Assembly (NCBI RefSeq): GCF_037975245.1
Contig: NC_092564.1
Span: 7,785,984-7,849,983 of the forward strand
Source: Apostichopus japonicus
Taxonomy: Eukaryota; Echinodermata; Holothuroidea; Aspidochirotida; Stichopodidae
Length of the DNA stretch: 64,000 nt
Reading direction: 5' to 3'
Shown here one piece after another: positions 26,401 to 39,500 of the stretch. Each line of letters starts with the position of its first letter. Positions within the stretch are counted from its first letter, which is position 1. The position numbers were made by a program, and so were the translations under genes. The notes below the pieces were generated by a model. That model worked only from the letters and a program-made list of their open reading frames with translations, made no database searches and was not told where the DNA came from.

Positions 26401-27201
26401 GAAATTGTACACGTATGCGTTAAATGGGACGAAGGATGCAAATCAGCTGATAACAGTCAGAAATTCTCATATGACTTGCGCCCTCAATCCAAGACTCAGG
26501 GAAAAGTTCCATTTGTGGCAAAACCAGTCCTGTTTAGATCGAGAGAGATCTCATTAAAAAAATAAAGACGAAAAAACTTGAGAAAGCCTTGAGTTAATGA
26601 CCTCGGGTGTTCTTTGGCTAATGATCAACTGCAAGTGTTCTCATCATCCCTTCGTGCTCAATATTAGCCAACGATTTATCTGAGTATCGAAAGTTTAAAC
26701 TTCTCAACATCTGAAATTTCAGTTAAGTAGATATGATGTTCCAAGTGCCTAGATATAAAGATGTTGCATATTTATACATCAATATCTTAAAATCACTTTA
26801 TTCTGATGATATAACTTATTCCAACATTCGTCAGAAACAATGCTAACATAAAGCAGAAATTGCCAATAAGAAAATCCGTCCTAGATAGCCCACTATTTCG
26901 TAAAAAGTAAAAAGTAAAAGGTCAGGTAGGTCGGGTGGGGTACCCTGGTTTTTACGGAAAAAGTGGGAAATCTAGGGCAGATTTCTTATAGGCAAGATCT
27001 GCTTAATGAAGATGTTTGAAAGATATTAATCGCAATGTTACGTACCCCAACAACTCAGTAGGCTGGTTTGATATTTTTTCACACACCCATCTGTTAACAG
27101 TAGTTTGACAGATGTTTGAAAAAGCTATCTTAACTGTTAGAGTGATTGGGGATTTCCACTGCACACTCACACAGTCTAAAGTAAATTGAGAAATACACAG
27201 C

Positions 27202-28763
27202 CAGGGTTCGACTTATGGCCAAAAAATTGCATAGCAACAAATTTCGACAATTGCTATACAATTTTTTTGTTGCATAGCAGTTCCCCAATATTGAATAGCA
27301 GTTTTGAAATTACCACAAAACGGACCAAATGTTGGCGATCAATGTATTAACTAGAAAATGTTTGTTTATTATTATTATTTATACTAGTGTTGCTACGATA
27401 ATCGTTTTCAATATCGGTATCGGCCGATATTTGCAATATCGGCAGCATATCGGTATCGGTAAAATTTTGCCTAATTGCCGATAACAGCAAGCCGATATTG
27501 AACTTTTCTTTTTAACAGCAGAGCTACTTGTACTTATTTATACTTGCAATGATTTGTTAATCTGCCCAAGACGATCCATTTCTTTAGCGTCAGTTAAACT
27601 CAGATTCATTTTCAATTAATATCCATGGAAACCTGACTCTCCGTAACATCTAAAAACACGTCTACGGCGCGCGAATATAACCAATGACCTTCGTGAACCT
27701 TGGCCTACACACAGCATTAGTGCAGCATATATACACTGTACTAACCATTCATTTCCTCAAAAGCCTCCGTGAAAACCTTGAACATGATGCATACAGTAAC
27801 TGCACAGTTCAGCAGTGTTGGAAAACCTTGTTCAATTTCCCGCGAACCCACTGCCGATTTCCCGCCGGTGTTCGCCTGCCTAGCACGCGTAACGTGCGAG
27901 CATAAAGGCGTGGTGTCCAGGGGCCCGTCTTAGGGCTATGGTGGGGTCATGGGGTAGAACCCCTCGTGGGAACCTGGGGGCGAAAGCCCCCGAAAATTGT
28001 TGTCATTTTTTGCGATGTCTGGCGATGAAAAAATTCGCAGTTGAGGATGCAAACTACTAACTTTTTTTATTTAAATTGTCACGAAACTGATGAAAATTTT
28101 AAAATGACAAGTTAAAGTAGCTATATTATATATGTTATAAAATGAAAAGAGATTTAATCTGTCTTTCAATCTTTAAAAAGTGCAACTTACAAAACTCCCG
28201 ATATTATGAAACAAACAACGTTCAGCAAAGCCCCGTTTCTAGACTGCCTAACAATGAATAGCGTGCACTATGCGTACATTTTTACAACTGCAGTGTTTAA
28301 CCCTATACCCAACTACTGTACCAGGGTACATGTGCTGCGAATTTGCCCAGGTACCTTCCCAACAACTGTGAGCTCATCCCCTGTGTAACACCTGTTTGTT
28401 AACATTTTTTGGCACGTTGCCAGGGAACCTTTTAGTTACGTGAGATCCGTAACCGCCGAGGTGGTTAGGCTATTTGCTTTACACTTAACTATGGTAGGAT
28501 ATTTTTTTTTTCAGGTTTTTTTTTTTTTTTTCGCTATACGGTCAAGTGAATAAGTTGTACATTGAGTATAAACTCAATAAATTATAACTTCTACATTGTG
28601 ATCGACAGTTCGTAAGTTAAGGTTTGAGTGTTTGCTCCCAAATCTGACTAGGAATTTGTATCGCACAAATCGGCACATTGTGCGATGCTGATTTGGAAAC
28701 GTCTCGCAAGTTTGTCGTTTTGGATCGCATTTTGCGATGCGATACCGGAAAAATCGAACACTG
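27202..28763. mobile_element. Non-autonomous hAT-like DNA transposon with 8-bp target duplication
   Basis: The left end reads CAGGGTTCGACTTATGGCC and the reverse complement of the right end CAGTGTTCGATTTTTCCGG. Exact TACACAGC copies flank it at 27194-27201 and 28764-28771. An 8-bp duplication with CAGGGTTCGA-type ends is the signature of the hAT superfamily. The 1562-bp body has no transposase frame; open frames at 27684-27905 and 28206-28388 are not recognisable. It contains a GGGGGCGAAAGCCCCC hairpin (about 27976-27991), the GATATCGG-rich segment described separately, and short GCATAGCAA / GCGATGCGA motifs near the ends. Confidence 0.85.
27384..27505. repeat. ATCGG-rich hyphenated repeat, possible nested transposon end
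   Basis: The segment AGTGTTGCTACGATAATCG is followed by many overlapping copies of TATCGG and its complement CCGATA (TATCGGTATCGGCCGATAT, CATATCGGTATCGG, GCCGATAACAGCAAGCCGAT). This pattern is seen at ends of some hAT elements in animals, so it may be a second, nested element whose other end is not identified. Confidence 0.5.
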
Positions 28764-28771
28764 TACACAGC

Positions 28772-29234
28772 CCAAGGCCCATGGTCAGTAGGCCTATAAA
28801 GCAGCCATCTTTCCATAAGGCAGGATGGACACCTCCACAACTCAATCCAAGGCCTCTTTTGAATCCAAATATCCCATTTACGATAACATTTTACCTGAAT
28901 TGATCCATCTGTGTAAGAATGAAATTTAACCAATGTGCCAGGAAAAACAAGGACTTAGAAGAGCTTAGAGGAGGGAGAAGGTGGTGGGCTTGAATGGAGG
29001 GGGGGGTGTATTGGGGGATGGGATGAGTGAGTTATCAAATCATTATTGAAACTAACAATGAATGAAAGTACACCAAGATAAAATAATAAACACATATACA
29101 GACACATGTACTTTGTTATCATCAGTTGCCATAGCACATCTGCATGTATTATAGTATTTTTTCCCTTTTTCTCTACACAAATGGTCAATTTGTTGGCATC
29201 TATGTTTAATATACACAAGACATCAAAATAGATC
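28772..29234. other. Intergenic sequence between the hAT-like element and the INO80D 3' end
   Basis: No gene was recognised. The stretch contains a G-rich tract (about 28970-29020) and otherwise ordinary AT-rich sequence. The open frame at 28955-29245 (minus) translates to low-complexity Ser/Pro at its end and is not considered real. Confidence 0.5.
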
Positions 29235-32200
29235 TTTATTTCCATAGAAAATTGTCTACAAGAAAATGTACACTAGCTTTACACTGGTCCACCCTTACCC
29301 AACGATAAATGAAACATACTGACAAACGAACAATCAAACAAAATACACGTACATATACTTTGTACATTACTATGCGAGTACATTTTGTCATTCTTACAAT
29401 AGCATAAAATTTGCTCATCTCAAAGAGAAAAACAAAAAAATATAGAGAAGAAATCAGAAAGAAGGAAAAATAAAACGGGGGAAGTGATCGAAGAAAAAAA
29501 ACAACGTTCAGGAGATCTGCCCGACAAGAATATTTTGCTTACCACCCCCCCTCCCTCCACCCCAAGAAAGGGAATTCGTCGATGATAACTTATGAAATCA
29601 ATTTACTGATCTTAAACAAGTAAAATATTAAATAAAATATCCACCTCCTCCTCCCACCACTGTCCTTTTTTCTTTGTCTGATTTTAAAAGAGAAATTTAC
29701 TAAATATCTTCTCAGTACCTATGAAACAATACCCTAGATAGTAGACAGTCTGAGCCAGTAAACTAACAGACAAGTTTTATAAATACACAAATGCAATGTG
29801 AGTTGTTAAAGCAGCAGGATAATGGTAGGATTAACAGTCACAGACATCTCTGATAATACACTGTATTAAAGGGAGAAGATAAGCTGCCACACAGAATCAG
29901 CACAGCTGAGCCAAATAAGAGCATATTTGAAGCTATTTCTGAAGCCGTCAAACTTTAACAGAAGATTCACAACGCTGAAGGCGGGGGAAAAAAATTCCTC
30001 TTTGATAGAATACGAATTTGAAATTATCTCTTGTGGATGGATGATGTTTGCTTAACAATAGCAAAACAAAACTTACACTTGATTATTTATCATCGGACCA
30101 AACTTCCGAACAGTGAAAGTGATTTTGATCCGAGGAAGGTCTATGTAAATTTATTGCCTTCCATCTTTAGCCCTCAGGTCTTTACCTCGTAATCCTTTAA
30201 TACTCATCGAAACAGACTGAATCAAACTGCATGTTTATGCAGTGAAGCATTCTAGATATATTAAATGAAGTATGGAAGCTGTATTTAGGCAAAAATAAAA
30301 CTGTTAAAGCAAACAAAGGTAATAGATTCAAATAGACTTCACTAATAATTCTTATAAAGCAACACTGAATTGCATGCAAGTTCATTGACCTTAGTGTACA
30401 ATCGGCTGACTCGTTAGGAATAGCAAATTATTACTGAAATCTCATGCTGAACACAATCTGTATAAATACATTCTGAGTAACGGTTGTTCGTTTGCTTCCA
30501 GTGAAAGAATCTATAAACATTGTACATTCATATATTTTCTCTTCACCTGTTCTGTGCTACTTTCACTTGGACACTGTTTTTGGGCAATAACATTTAGTCT
30601 TGATACATTTCTATCTTTTCATATGTAATGGTTAGGTTGAATTACTATAGACCTATGCAATCATTCACATGGGATCCATAATCCTCTGAGACCCCTGCCA
30701 CCACCGTCCCCCACCCCCACCGTCCCCCACCCCTACCCCCCCCAGCAAAATGCATATCTTCATCACAAGCACAAACCTAAGTAAAACTGGAATGTAGACA
30801 TAACTGAATCAGATGCTTTCCGGATACAAAAACAAAATTAAGAAGTTAACATGCATGATTGTTGTCACAGGAATTACAAAGAATCATTATTTCTTAAGTA
30901 CAATATGATTATTGCTCTGTAAAACCAACAATTGCCCTGATCATGTAAACATCTAATGTATACAATACACTTTTGAAACAGGGTGAAAAAATTATTTTAA
31001 AATGTCAGTATCAATTCTATCAATATCAAAAGCAAAATGTTTCACCTACAAAAAGTAGCAAAGGATTCTCAACAACCATTAACTGTCTACCATAATGACT
31101 ACAAGGATTGCAAACTGAGCTTATCCTTCAAGTAATCAACATCCATTCCAGAAAAGGAACACTTGAATCTTTAAGTTTTACTTTTGAGACAACTATAGTT
31201 AATACTTAGAAAAAGAAAAGGATTGTTCCGTTTAATGTCAAAAGCATTATATCATTCATTCTTAGTCTTTTTTACAACATGTAACTTCAAACAGTACACA
31301 TACATATACTTGTGATATTTTTTAAATCTATAGTCTAGACACTAGTGTTAGTATAAGTATTCATACTTGTACTCAGTGCATTTTGGAAATCTATAGTCTA
31401 GACACTAGTGTTAGTATAAGTATTCATACTTGTACTCAGTGCATTTTGGAAATCTATAGTCTTGATACTAGTGTTAGTATAAGTATTCATACTTGTGCTC
31501 AGGGAATTTTTGAAATCTATAGTCTACACACTAGTGTAAGTATAAGTACACATACTTGTACTCAATGCATTTTGGAAATCTATAGTTTAGACACTAGTGC
31601 TAGTATAAGTATTCATACTTGTACTCAAGCCTTTTTGGAAATCTATAGTCTAGATACTAGTGTTGGTATAAGTATTCAAACTTTTACTTATGGCATTTTG
31701 GAAATATAGTCTAGACACTAGTGTTAGTATAAGTATTAATACTTGTACTCAGTGCATTTTGGAAACCTATAGTCTAGACACTAGTGTTGGTATAAGTACT
31801 CATACTTGCAATATTTTGGAAACCTATAGTCTAGACACTATTGATAGTATAAGTATTCATACTTGTACTTGCAGTATTTTGGAAACCTATAGTCTAGATG
31901 CTAGTGCTAGTATGAGTACTCATACACATGCTCAGAGCCTTGTACTCATACGGAATATTCTACTTGTACTCATACACATGCTGTTGTACTCATACAACCA
32001 GTCTGTTGTGATGATGGTACAAGTTATTCTATCACTAGATAATGCCATTGTCTGTATTGTTGTCATGTGTAGTTTTCATCTGCTTCTTAATGGTTCTTAG
32101 ATAGCCTCACATTTCAGTTGCAGATTGGTACAATATAAAAAAAAATTCTAAGTCATAACTAAACCAGAAGATATATATATCTCTAGGCAGTCAATATTTG

Positions 32201-35200
32201 AGTGAAATAAAAACATACTTATTAAAAAGGATAACAGAAAGAAAGCAAGAAAGAGAAGGACACTAGTATGACATTTGTATAGAATATCAGTACTGCACTT
32301 ATTAAATGGTATTGCCTCCAGTTACTGTTTCTGAAGACAAAAACAGACTGTGACTTACTGGCCAAGATTAGCCAGAATGTAAAGATGTGTAGTGAATCCA
32401 TATGTGTGTGCAACAAGATATGATGACTAAAGAAACTTATTTTATTTGACTGATTTAGATCATAGCATAAAATGCAACTTCTGCTTTCATATGATAAACA
32501 ATATTCAACGTTTGCTTATTCCAAATGAAGGTTCACAGAATAAGGGAATATAATAACCATACCCCCCACCAACGAGGCATCATCAAATGCAAAGAGACTT
32601 TTAAAAATCTTTACCATATCTAGGCGATAGATATTAACTGTCTCCTCAAGTTTCCCATACAAATAACTCACTTAACATCAAACCGACTACAACTAAAGTG
32701 TTATCCTCTTTTCTCTAGACCAATTTTTAAAAATGAGTGTAAATCTGTTTTATATTGCTTGTTAAAGGATTGTAATGTCGGAGACCTCTGGGTACTTTTT
32801 TTAACATTAAGTCTTTCGTTTGTTTGTTCTCTTTCTCATTATATAGTCAAGATAATATTACACTACTACTACTACTAGTTTAGACATGACCTTCTGGAAT
32901 ATAAAATTATACACAGATACAACCCAACGTCCACTAATTTGATGTTGTGTTTTTACATGTTTTTAATTTTACAGTTTGATATCAAAAATCCATATTCTCA
33001 AGGTAATCTAATCAAGATGGTACTTTCAAATTATTATCATTCATCTATATCCCTGTAAGAAAACAGAGAAAACATACTTTCATAAATACTACCCCACCCC
33101 CCCTCCCCCTGCACCCACGAAAAAGAAAAAAAATGACAATCATGTCACAGAGAAGAAGAAAGCAGCAGTATTGGTTTGCAGCATTTTTTACCAAATGTAT
33201 GGGCTATTGATCCAAATGAGATTAATGAAAATATGACAAATCTTGTCACTTTTTTAAGCTCAGAGACAGCTACTCAGAGAGTAACTGAGAATTCTGTTAG
33301 AGTTTGACAAATATCACCCAGAAACTGTCTGTTTTAGTAGCGTTACTTAGGCTGTAGTGGGATAATGGTATTGGAAAACATTTCCACAAACATTTTTAAA
33401 CACACTACTATTAGGAGAAACTAAATTATGATATTTTAATAGGCAACACAAATAGAAATATTTTCTATTTGAAAAAAAAAAGACAAAAAACTTTAAAGTG
33501 GAGCCTAAAACAACCAGAGACAAATTTAAAAGAGGAGCATACTATATTTTAAAGCACCTATAATATTTGGTCAACACTTATTGCAAACCTACAGTCAGCC
33601 AGACACTCTACATAGAGCTGCAACTTGGATCGCACCGGACACCTTCGGAATTTTTAACCGCATGAAGATCAGTGAGGGAGTATTTGATGATTTTGATGCC
33701 AAGCTCAAAATTGCTTCCCGCAGATACTTTTCCACAGAAGAAGCAAAGTTGCAAAACATCAGAAAATGTTTGCACTTTTACTTCGGTATCTGAAAGATAC
33801 TTTGTCTAGTCGAGTTAATATGATCGACAAGTATCCAATAGCATCGTCAGATATTATCCAAACCAACTTTACACTAGCATTTTAAACAGTTCAAGGTAAT
33901 GTAACAACCTCAACATATTGGCTTTCAAGCATATTGTTGTATACCCCCATCAGTAAAAAATGTCTCTTCCCTGCCAGATACACATTACATGAGAGAACAT
34001 CTTTTCCACACATTTTACCAGGTGCTTTGTTGAAAGAGATACAATATACGACACTTTCATCATGCTAAATAGTGCAAAATCAATGAGTAATTACCCGAAT
34101 CACATGAAGACGATACAGACGACAGAGTTATATATATATATATGTGCAAATACTCGAACAATAAATACAGAAGGAAACAGGTGCAATGCAACTGATGACT
34201 TTCAAAAATTCCAAATCCAGTGGTTTTTATCAGCAATCTGACAATTGTGAGTATCTCTATGTCTTGTGAAAGAGAAACTGGCTTTATCAATGTTTTACAC
34301 GTCTGTTCCGACATGAAGCTAGCAAACTGGAAATACACTTTCTCTTCCAGTGTATTTAATTACAGAAGCAGTGTTGCAATGGCAACTAGGTTCTAGTGTA
34401 GCCGACGACGAATTGTATTCTGAAAACAGAGCAACACCGACACGTGCATCCGCAGTCTTTGAGAAATCACATGCTAAACATGAGAGAGAAAAGTGAAAAT
34501 TGAGCCAAACAAAAGCCAATTATCATAAAACATTGTGTGACAATGATGCTCTCTTTCACCACAAGGATTTAGTTCATGCAGGTGCTACAAACACAAGATT
34601 GTTCAAAAATCTTCGAAGAACTTTGAGTGACAGTAGATCTCTGCCTGTAAAGGTTCCCCTCGGCCAAATATGAGCCCTCTTTCTAGGTGTTCCCTTTAAT
34701 CTCTTTGTTCCAAGCTTAATGCTGTCACAATTCTTTCTAGACAAGGTCAGTTCTACTCTCTTCTCAATATGGTTTACCGGATCTTAGAATTAACATTTAC
34801 AACTCACCAGAAAAAAATAAAACTACAAATCCCTAAACACAAACATTTTTAGACCAAATTTTGGTTTCATTTAGTCTTGGAATGGCTTCTAAATCTATTT
34901 CAGTGTTCATACACTATTCCTTACAAGTCTACAACAACAACAGAAAACAAGGGAAATTAAAATGAGAAATTTTAGGGACATGTTTTGTCAGAATTAGGAG
35001 GTTGCTGTGAGCCTGTACAGAAGGTCAAGGGTCAACATTACAGCCTTATACTACAATCAATGGGACATTTTACTCCAGCACTCCAAGGATCCATCACTGA
35101 CAAGTGCTGAACCTTGCCTGTTTGTCAGAATTTGATTTCTTAGGTTTCACTGTGGACTTGATACAGAAAGGTATACAAAAATATCTGAAATTTTTCCACA

Positions 35201-36537
35201 CAAAAAAAAAGATGTAAAAAAATACAGAACAAAAAACACAAATCACTGGTACAAAATAAAATGTTGTATAATCTGTGTGAAAGTAACAAAAGAAAACAAT
35301 TTCGAAGATTATAAGAGCAAAAGTATCCCGGGGAGCAAATAGAATGAAAAGGAAAGAATGTCATAAACTGTCATAAGCCCATTTCTTTGAGGATATGAGA
35401 AACTGTTTTAAAATGAAGTATTATTGACAAAAAACACCCACTGATGGGCATCGCCATCTGACCAGATAGGTCAACATTTTGCTTTTCACTCAGTAATATA
35501 GGTATTTTGCTGGGCAGTTCTTTTCAGTCTTAACTCCCAAATTTGTGAGTGCATTTGGTAGTAACAGAAAAGTATCAATCCATTTCAAACGACTCCAACT
35601 TTTAGCAGGTTTTCATACTCTGGATGTCAGTTTGAGATAATTTTTCAAAACCAACGGTGTATTATCCAAAATAAGATTTCATCCACTAAGATGCAATTCT
35701 GGATTAGCATTTTGTCGTATATATTTACCAAACGAGCACTAATTAGCGAGTATAGTCGTTTATCAACCAGATGTTTTCTTCATACCTGTGCTAATGTTAT
35801 GCAGATATGCAAATAGGAAAGTTTCATTAAAATTTCCCCAAACATCTCTTTGCCATTTGCAATGGAACTTGACTAGTCAAGCTAGCAAACTGTATTGTGA
35901 TGGCATTTTAGCATCTAAGAGCATCACAGAAATGAACCAAACTCAACATTAAAAACTGGCTTTAGATTAAATTTTTGGCTTGCTTCTGTATGACGAAATC
36001 AATCTGACGGCTGGTGGGTAGAGATTTAGACAATGTGTACCTGTTTAATATTGATGCACGTAAATATATGAGAAACATGGACCAGTGTACCAAGATTCTA
36101 TTTAACCTATTACATGGCTACTGCATCTACTTTGAGAACGGTTACATGTTACTGTGATCGAAAATTTTCTATTTCTCCAACGTAGATGAAATAATATATA
36201 TGTATGGCATTCACCATTTTTTTTTTCTTTACGTTTCTGAATCGTAACATATTTAATCCATCTTGCTTCCTTGACGAATACTCTAAAACACTCTGCCAAA
36301 GTTGACCCGGTTTCTTCACTTCATTCGATAGATATTTATCAGTACTTGCTCGGCTTTGTTGGATGAACATCTTCAGTTTTCACAAGTTTCCTCCGTACAG
36401 ACCACTGGGCGAACGTCGTCCCATATTATCCATGGGTAACGCAATACCGTATTCAGAGCCTGCATCAACCCCTCACTGGCGTGGCTTGGTGTATCTTCTT
36501 CATGTCATCATAACCCACGAGGACCCCCGTTTCTTCG
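29235..36537 (-). other. Probable long INO80D 3' UTR
   Basis: No coding exon was found for 7.3 kb beyond the INO80D stop. Minus-strand AATAAA signals lie at about 32436, 30146 and 29235-29240, any of which could end the transcript. From memory, vertebrate INO80D also has a very long 3' UTR, so 29235 is a plausible distal end; this is inference. The region holds the 63-bp minisatellite at 31325-31935, A-runs, and an AT run near 34130. The plus-strand open frame at 33581-33793 matches nothing known. Confidence 0.4.
31325..31935. repeat. 63-bp minisatellite
   Basis: About ten head-to-tail copies of a 63-bp unit containing CTATAGTCTAGACACTAGTG, TTAGTATAAGTATTCATACT and TGTACTCAGTGCATTTTGGA. Because 63 is a multiple of three, the plus strand stays open as repeated 21-residue units (EIYSLDTSVSISIHTCTQCIL-like), interrupted by a shift near 31700. 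Each unit includes the palindrome AAGTATTCATACTT (6-bp arms, 2-bp spacer). Copies 7-9 are shortened and copy 10 degenerates into repeated ACTCATAC words up to about 32000. Confidence 0.92.
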
Positions 36538-39500
36538 TCATGTCTTGGGAGGTGGGACGTTGTGCACGTTACTGCCATTATTGACCGACATGATCGGCGA
36601 AGAGGTCGGCAACGGCATTGTTGGAGGACCGCCGAGCCTAGGTACCCCCAGTAGTGCCTGCTGCAGAGGTGTGAACTGGCTCGGAGATGTGACGTGCGGC
36701 TGGGACATCGAAGTACCGTTGAGGTTGGCTAGATTGGCCACCGCTTTCATCAGAGATGGGTCCACCACAGAGGACAGACCAGCTGCAAATTGATGTCTTT
36801 GTTGCTGCTGCTGTAGCAGGTAATTTGCAGAGTTTGCTATTTGCTGGAAGTGAATCTGGTTTGCTCCTGATACATCTAACGACGCGGAATGTGGGATCAA
36901 TCCGTTTGAAGAACGGCTGAGTAAGTTCTGTGCCATCGGCCCAGAATTCCATGTCTGTCTAAAGCTAGGTAACACCGTAGGCTGGCTGACCACTGCTTGT
37001 ATGAGATTATTGTCCCCTTGTGTTGCCACGTGAGGCTGGGGGGAATGTTGGGTCAGACTGTTCACAAGGTGAGGGGTCTGCGGGGACATCGCCGGGGTCT
37101 GCACTCTCTGCAATTGTCCGTGAGTGTTCGGCAGCCCCTGATTGAGTCCTATCTGCTGCGACATGGCTGCCATGTGTAACATTGCACTTGCAGGGTTCAT
37201 AGAGAACATACCGTTGGCCATGAACGCATTATTTAATGCCTGCGAATTACTCTGCTCCTGGCCCTGGGGAATACTGCTGGGAGAGAAAGAGTTTGGAGGG
37301 CAAGCAGTTGGACCTGCCAGAGCGTTCAGAATAGCTTGATTAGCGACTGGCTGTTGAACAGATGGTGTACTGCTGATGGTTGAAGGCACTGTATTTGGTG
37401 GCAGGATCATGTCACCGTTGGGCTGTGAGTCCGCCTCTCTCATGTCCTCCATGAGTTTATTTGCAGCTGATTGGAGGTCACTGGGGAGGTCATCTCCTAC
37501 CACATCCTCCATACCGGTATCTTCCTCATGAGTTCTATCTTCATCCTCCTCTGCATCATCCATATCCAACTTGATCTCCTCAGAAACTTGAAACAGCTTT
37601 TCCAGCACATCCGCTTCCTCCTTTGAATAAAGGCTGTCACCATTTTTGCCTGGAGGTGTGAAGAAAGAAAAGCATTAAATATGATGACTCACTTATCTTA
37701 GTCGATGTCACGAGATTAGGATCGGAAATGTCCGCCAAATCTTGCATTAAGTTACAATGATGTTTCCCTTCTCAAATGCACAAAGTTCAACTAAGAGAGG
37801 GCACCGATACTCTGTTTGTGGTGGGGTGCCATGTCGCCATGGTCAAAGTTATAGATGCTTCAAGAATCTTACATTGCTCAACTACTCAAGTTTATGTCAT
37901 CAAAACACTATCTTTCTTGACTAAGTAAATGTTTGCAAAAATTTGCTTCTCAGATGGCCCCCTTTTTTGGTAAAAATGCTAACTAGTAGAGTCCTTAAAA
38001 AAAGTTAACCCCACCCGGTCACAATTCTACTATTCCTTGGTTAACGTTTGGTAAATGTACAAAAGCAAAGTACCTCCAAAGAATTCATTAAGATCTGTAA
38101 ACTTTGGTAAAATTTTGGACAAATCTTCCTCCTCTGCGTCAGAGTTAAGAGACTCTTCCTCTGCTACCATGTTCAGATCAGCATCGTTCAAAGAAATACC
38201 CAGATTCCTTTCGAGGATGTAACTCATCTCATTCTCGGCGATATCTCCCGTTGAATCCAACTTTGTGGGAGACGGGCTATTCTGAGAGGCGGTGAATTTG
38301 GTGCTGAAGGAGGGCAGACTCGGCAAACATTTGAGGGGTTCTGAAATGAAGGAGCAAAAATCGTGTAGGTGGGGAGGTAAATATATACAACACAAGAGAA
38401 TCACCATTTAAAAAAAAAAACAATCTGAAGCAAATATGTGTAAAGGATAAAAAAAAATATAAAAAATTTAAAAACTTGAAGATCAATGCAAGGGAACTGA
38501 CCAAGAGTGTCACTTGGTGCTGTCTTGCTAAATCTTTCATATATTTCAAGCAAATTAATGAAAAAGTTCATAAAATTTATGCAACATGTGAAATGCAACG
38601 TTTCAAAAGGGAACTGGAAACTTATTAAAATAAGTGGTTATCACCGTCGGTCACAGTGTCAATGAATAAAGCCCTACTGTTCCATTACAAATGATCTACA
38701 TCAGCTGTAATAGAATCTGCAGATCTGAGTTCCTAGGGAGAAGACAAAATTACAACTTGGGGAGATTTTGCTATCCCTCTCTCTGTCTCCCAGCTTATTT
38801 CCTAAGTGTCCTCTAGCTTTTCCTAAAATTGGCAACCATATTGTGAGAAACAGGTTCAAGTTCTTCCACCTAGTCCATATAACCAGTAATTAGCACAAAC
38901 TAGCCATGGGCAAATTTCCATAACAGAGTGAAGGGACATGATCACAGCTGTAAACCTACCCAATACAGAAAATTAACTTACCCGCAGGAGGAATGGGTTT
39001 CTGCGGCCTAACGTTCTTCTTCTGTTGGTTTCTCCTCTTTCTAAACGGCTTCGTTAATGCAAACGGTTTCGTCTTCTTTTTCGGCTTCTTCAACTTAGGC
39101 TCTACCCTCTGTAAAAGACGAGGATGTATGAAATATATATGCTTTTACTTCAAACAATACTTTAGGCGCCTGTACCAGACCTACTTTGTGTTACTCAAAA
39201 TAAGATTGAAGTTGATCAAAATAATTATACATCCTTCTAGATACATTTCTTTTTCAGCATACATTTTAATAACTTTAGCCAGTACTTCATAATTCATAAT
39301 TCCATTCTTTCCGCTAGACGCCATTTCTGGGTAGAATTAGTCACATATGACAAATGACAGTTTCATGACTAGTTTAATTGGGACCTCAAAAGTTATTTTC
39401 AATAAACTGCATTGGTTTGTTTTCTTTTTTGCTTTTCCTTTAAAGGTTTGAATGGCATAAAATATTCACCAAAATCAAAGCACTTGCTGCTGTATATTTG

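Noticed and set aside
31383-32100. Plus-strand repeated frames EIYSLDTSVSISIHT
   Set aside because: They arise from a 63-bp minisatellite whose unit is a multiple of three; no start, promoter or homology supports a protein.
36545-37339. Plus-strand open frames opposite the INO80D last exon
   Set aside because: They mirror the strongly coding minus-strand exon, which is open over 1.1 kb and in frame with the rest of INO80D.
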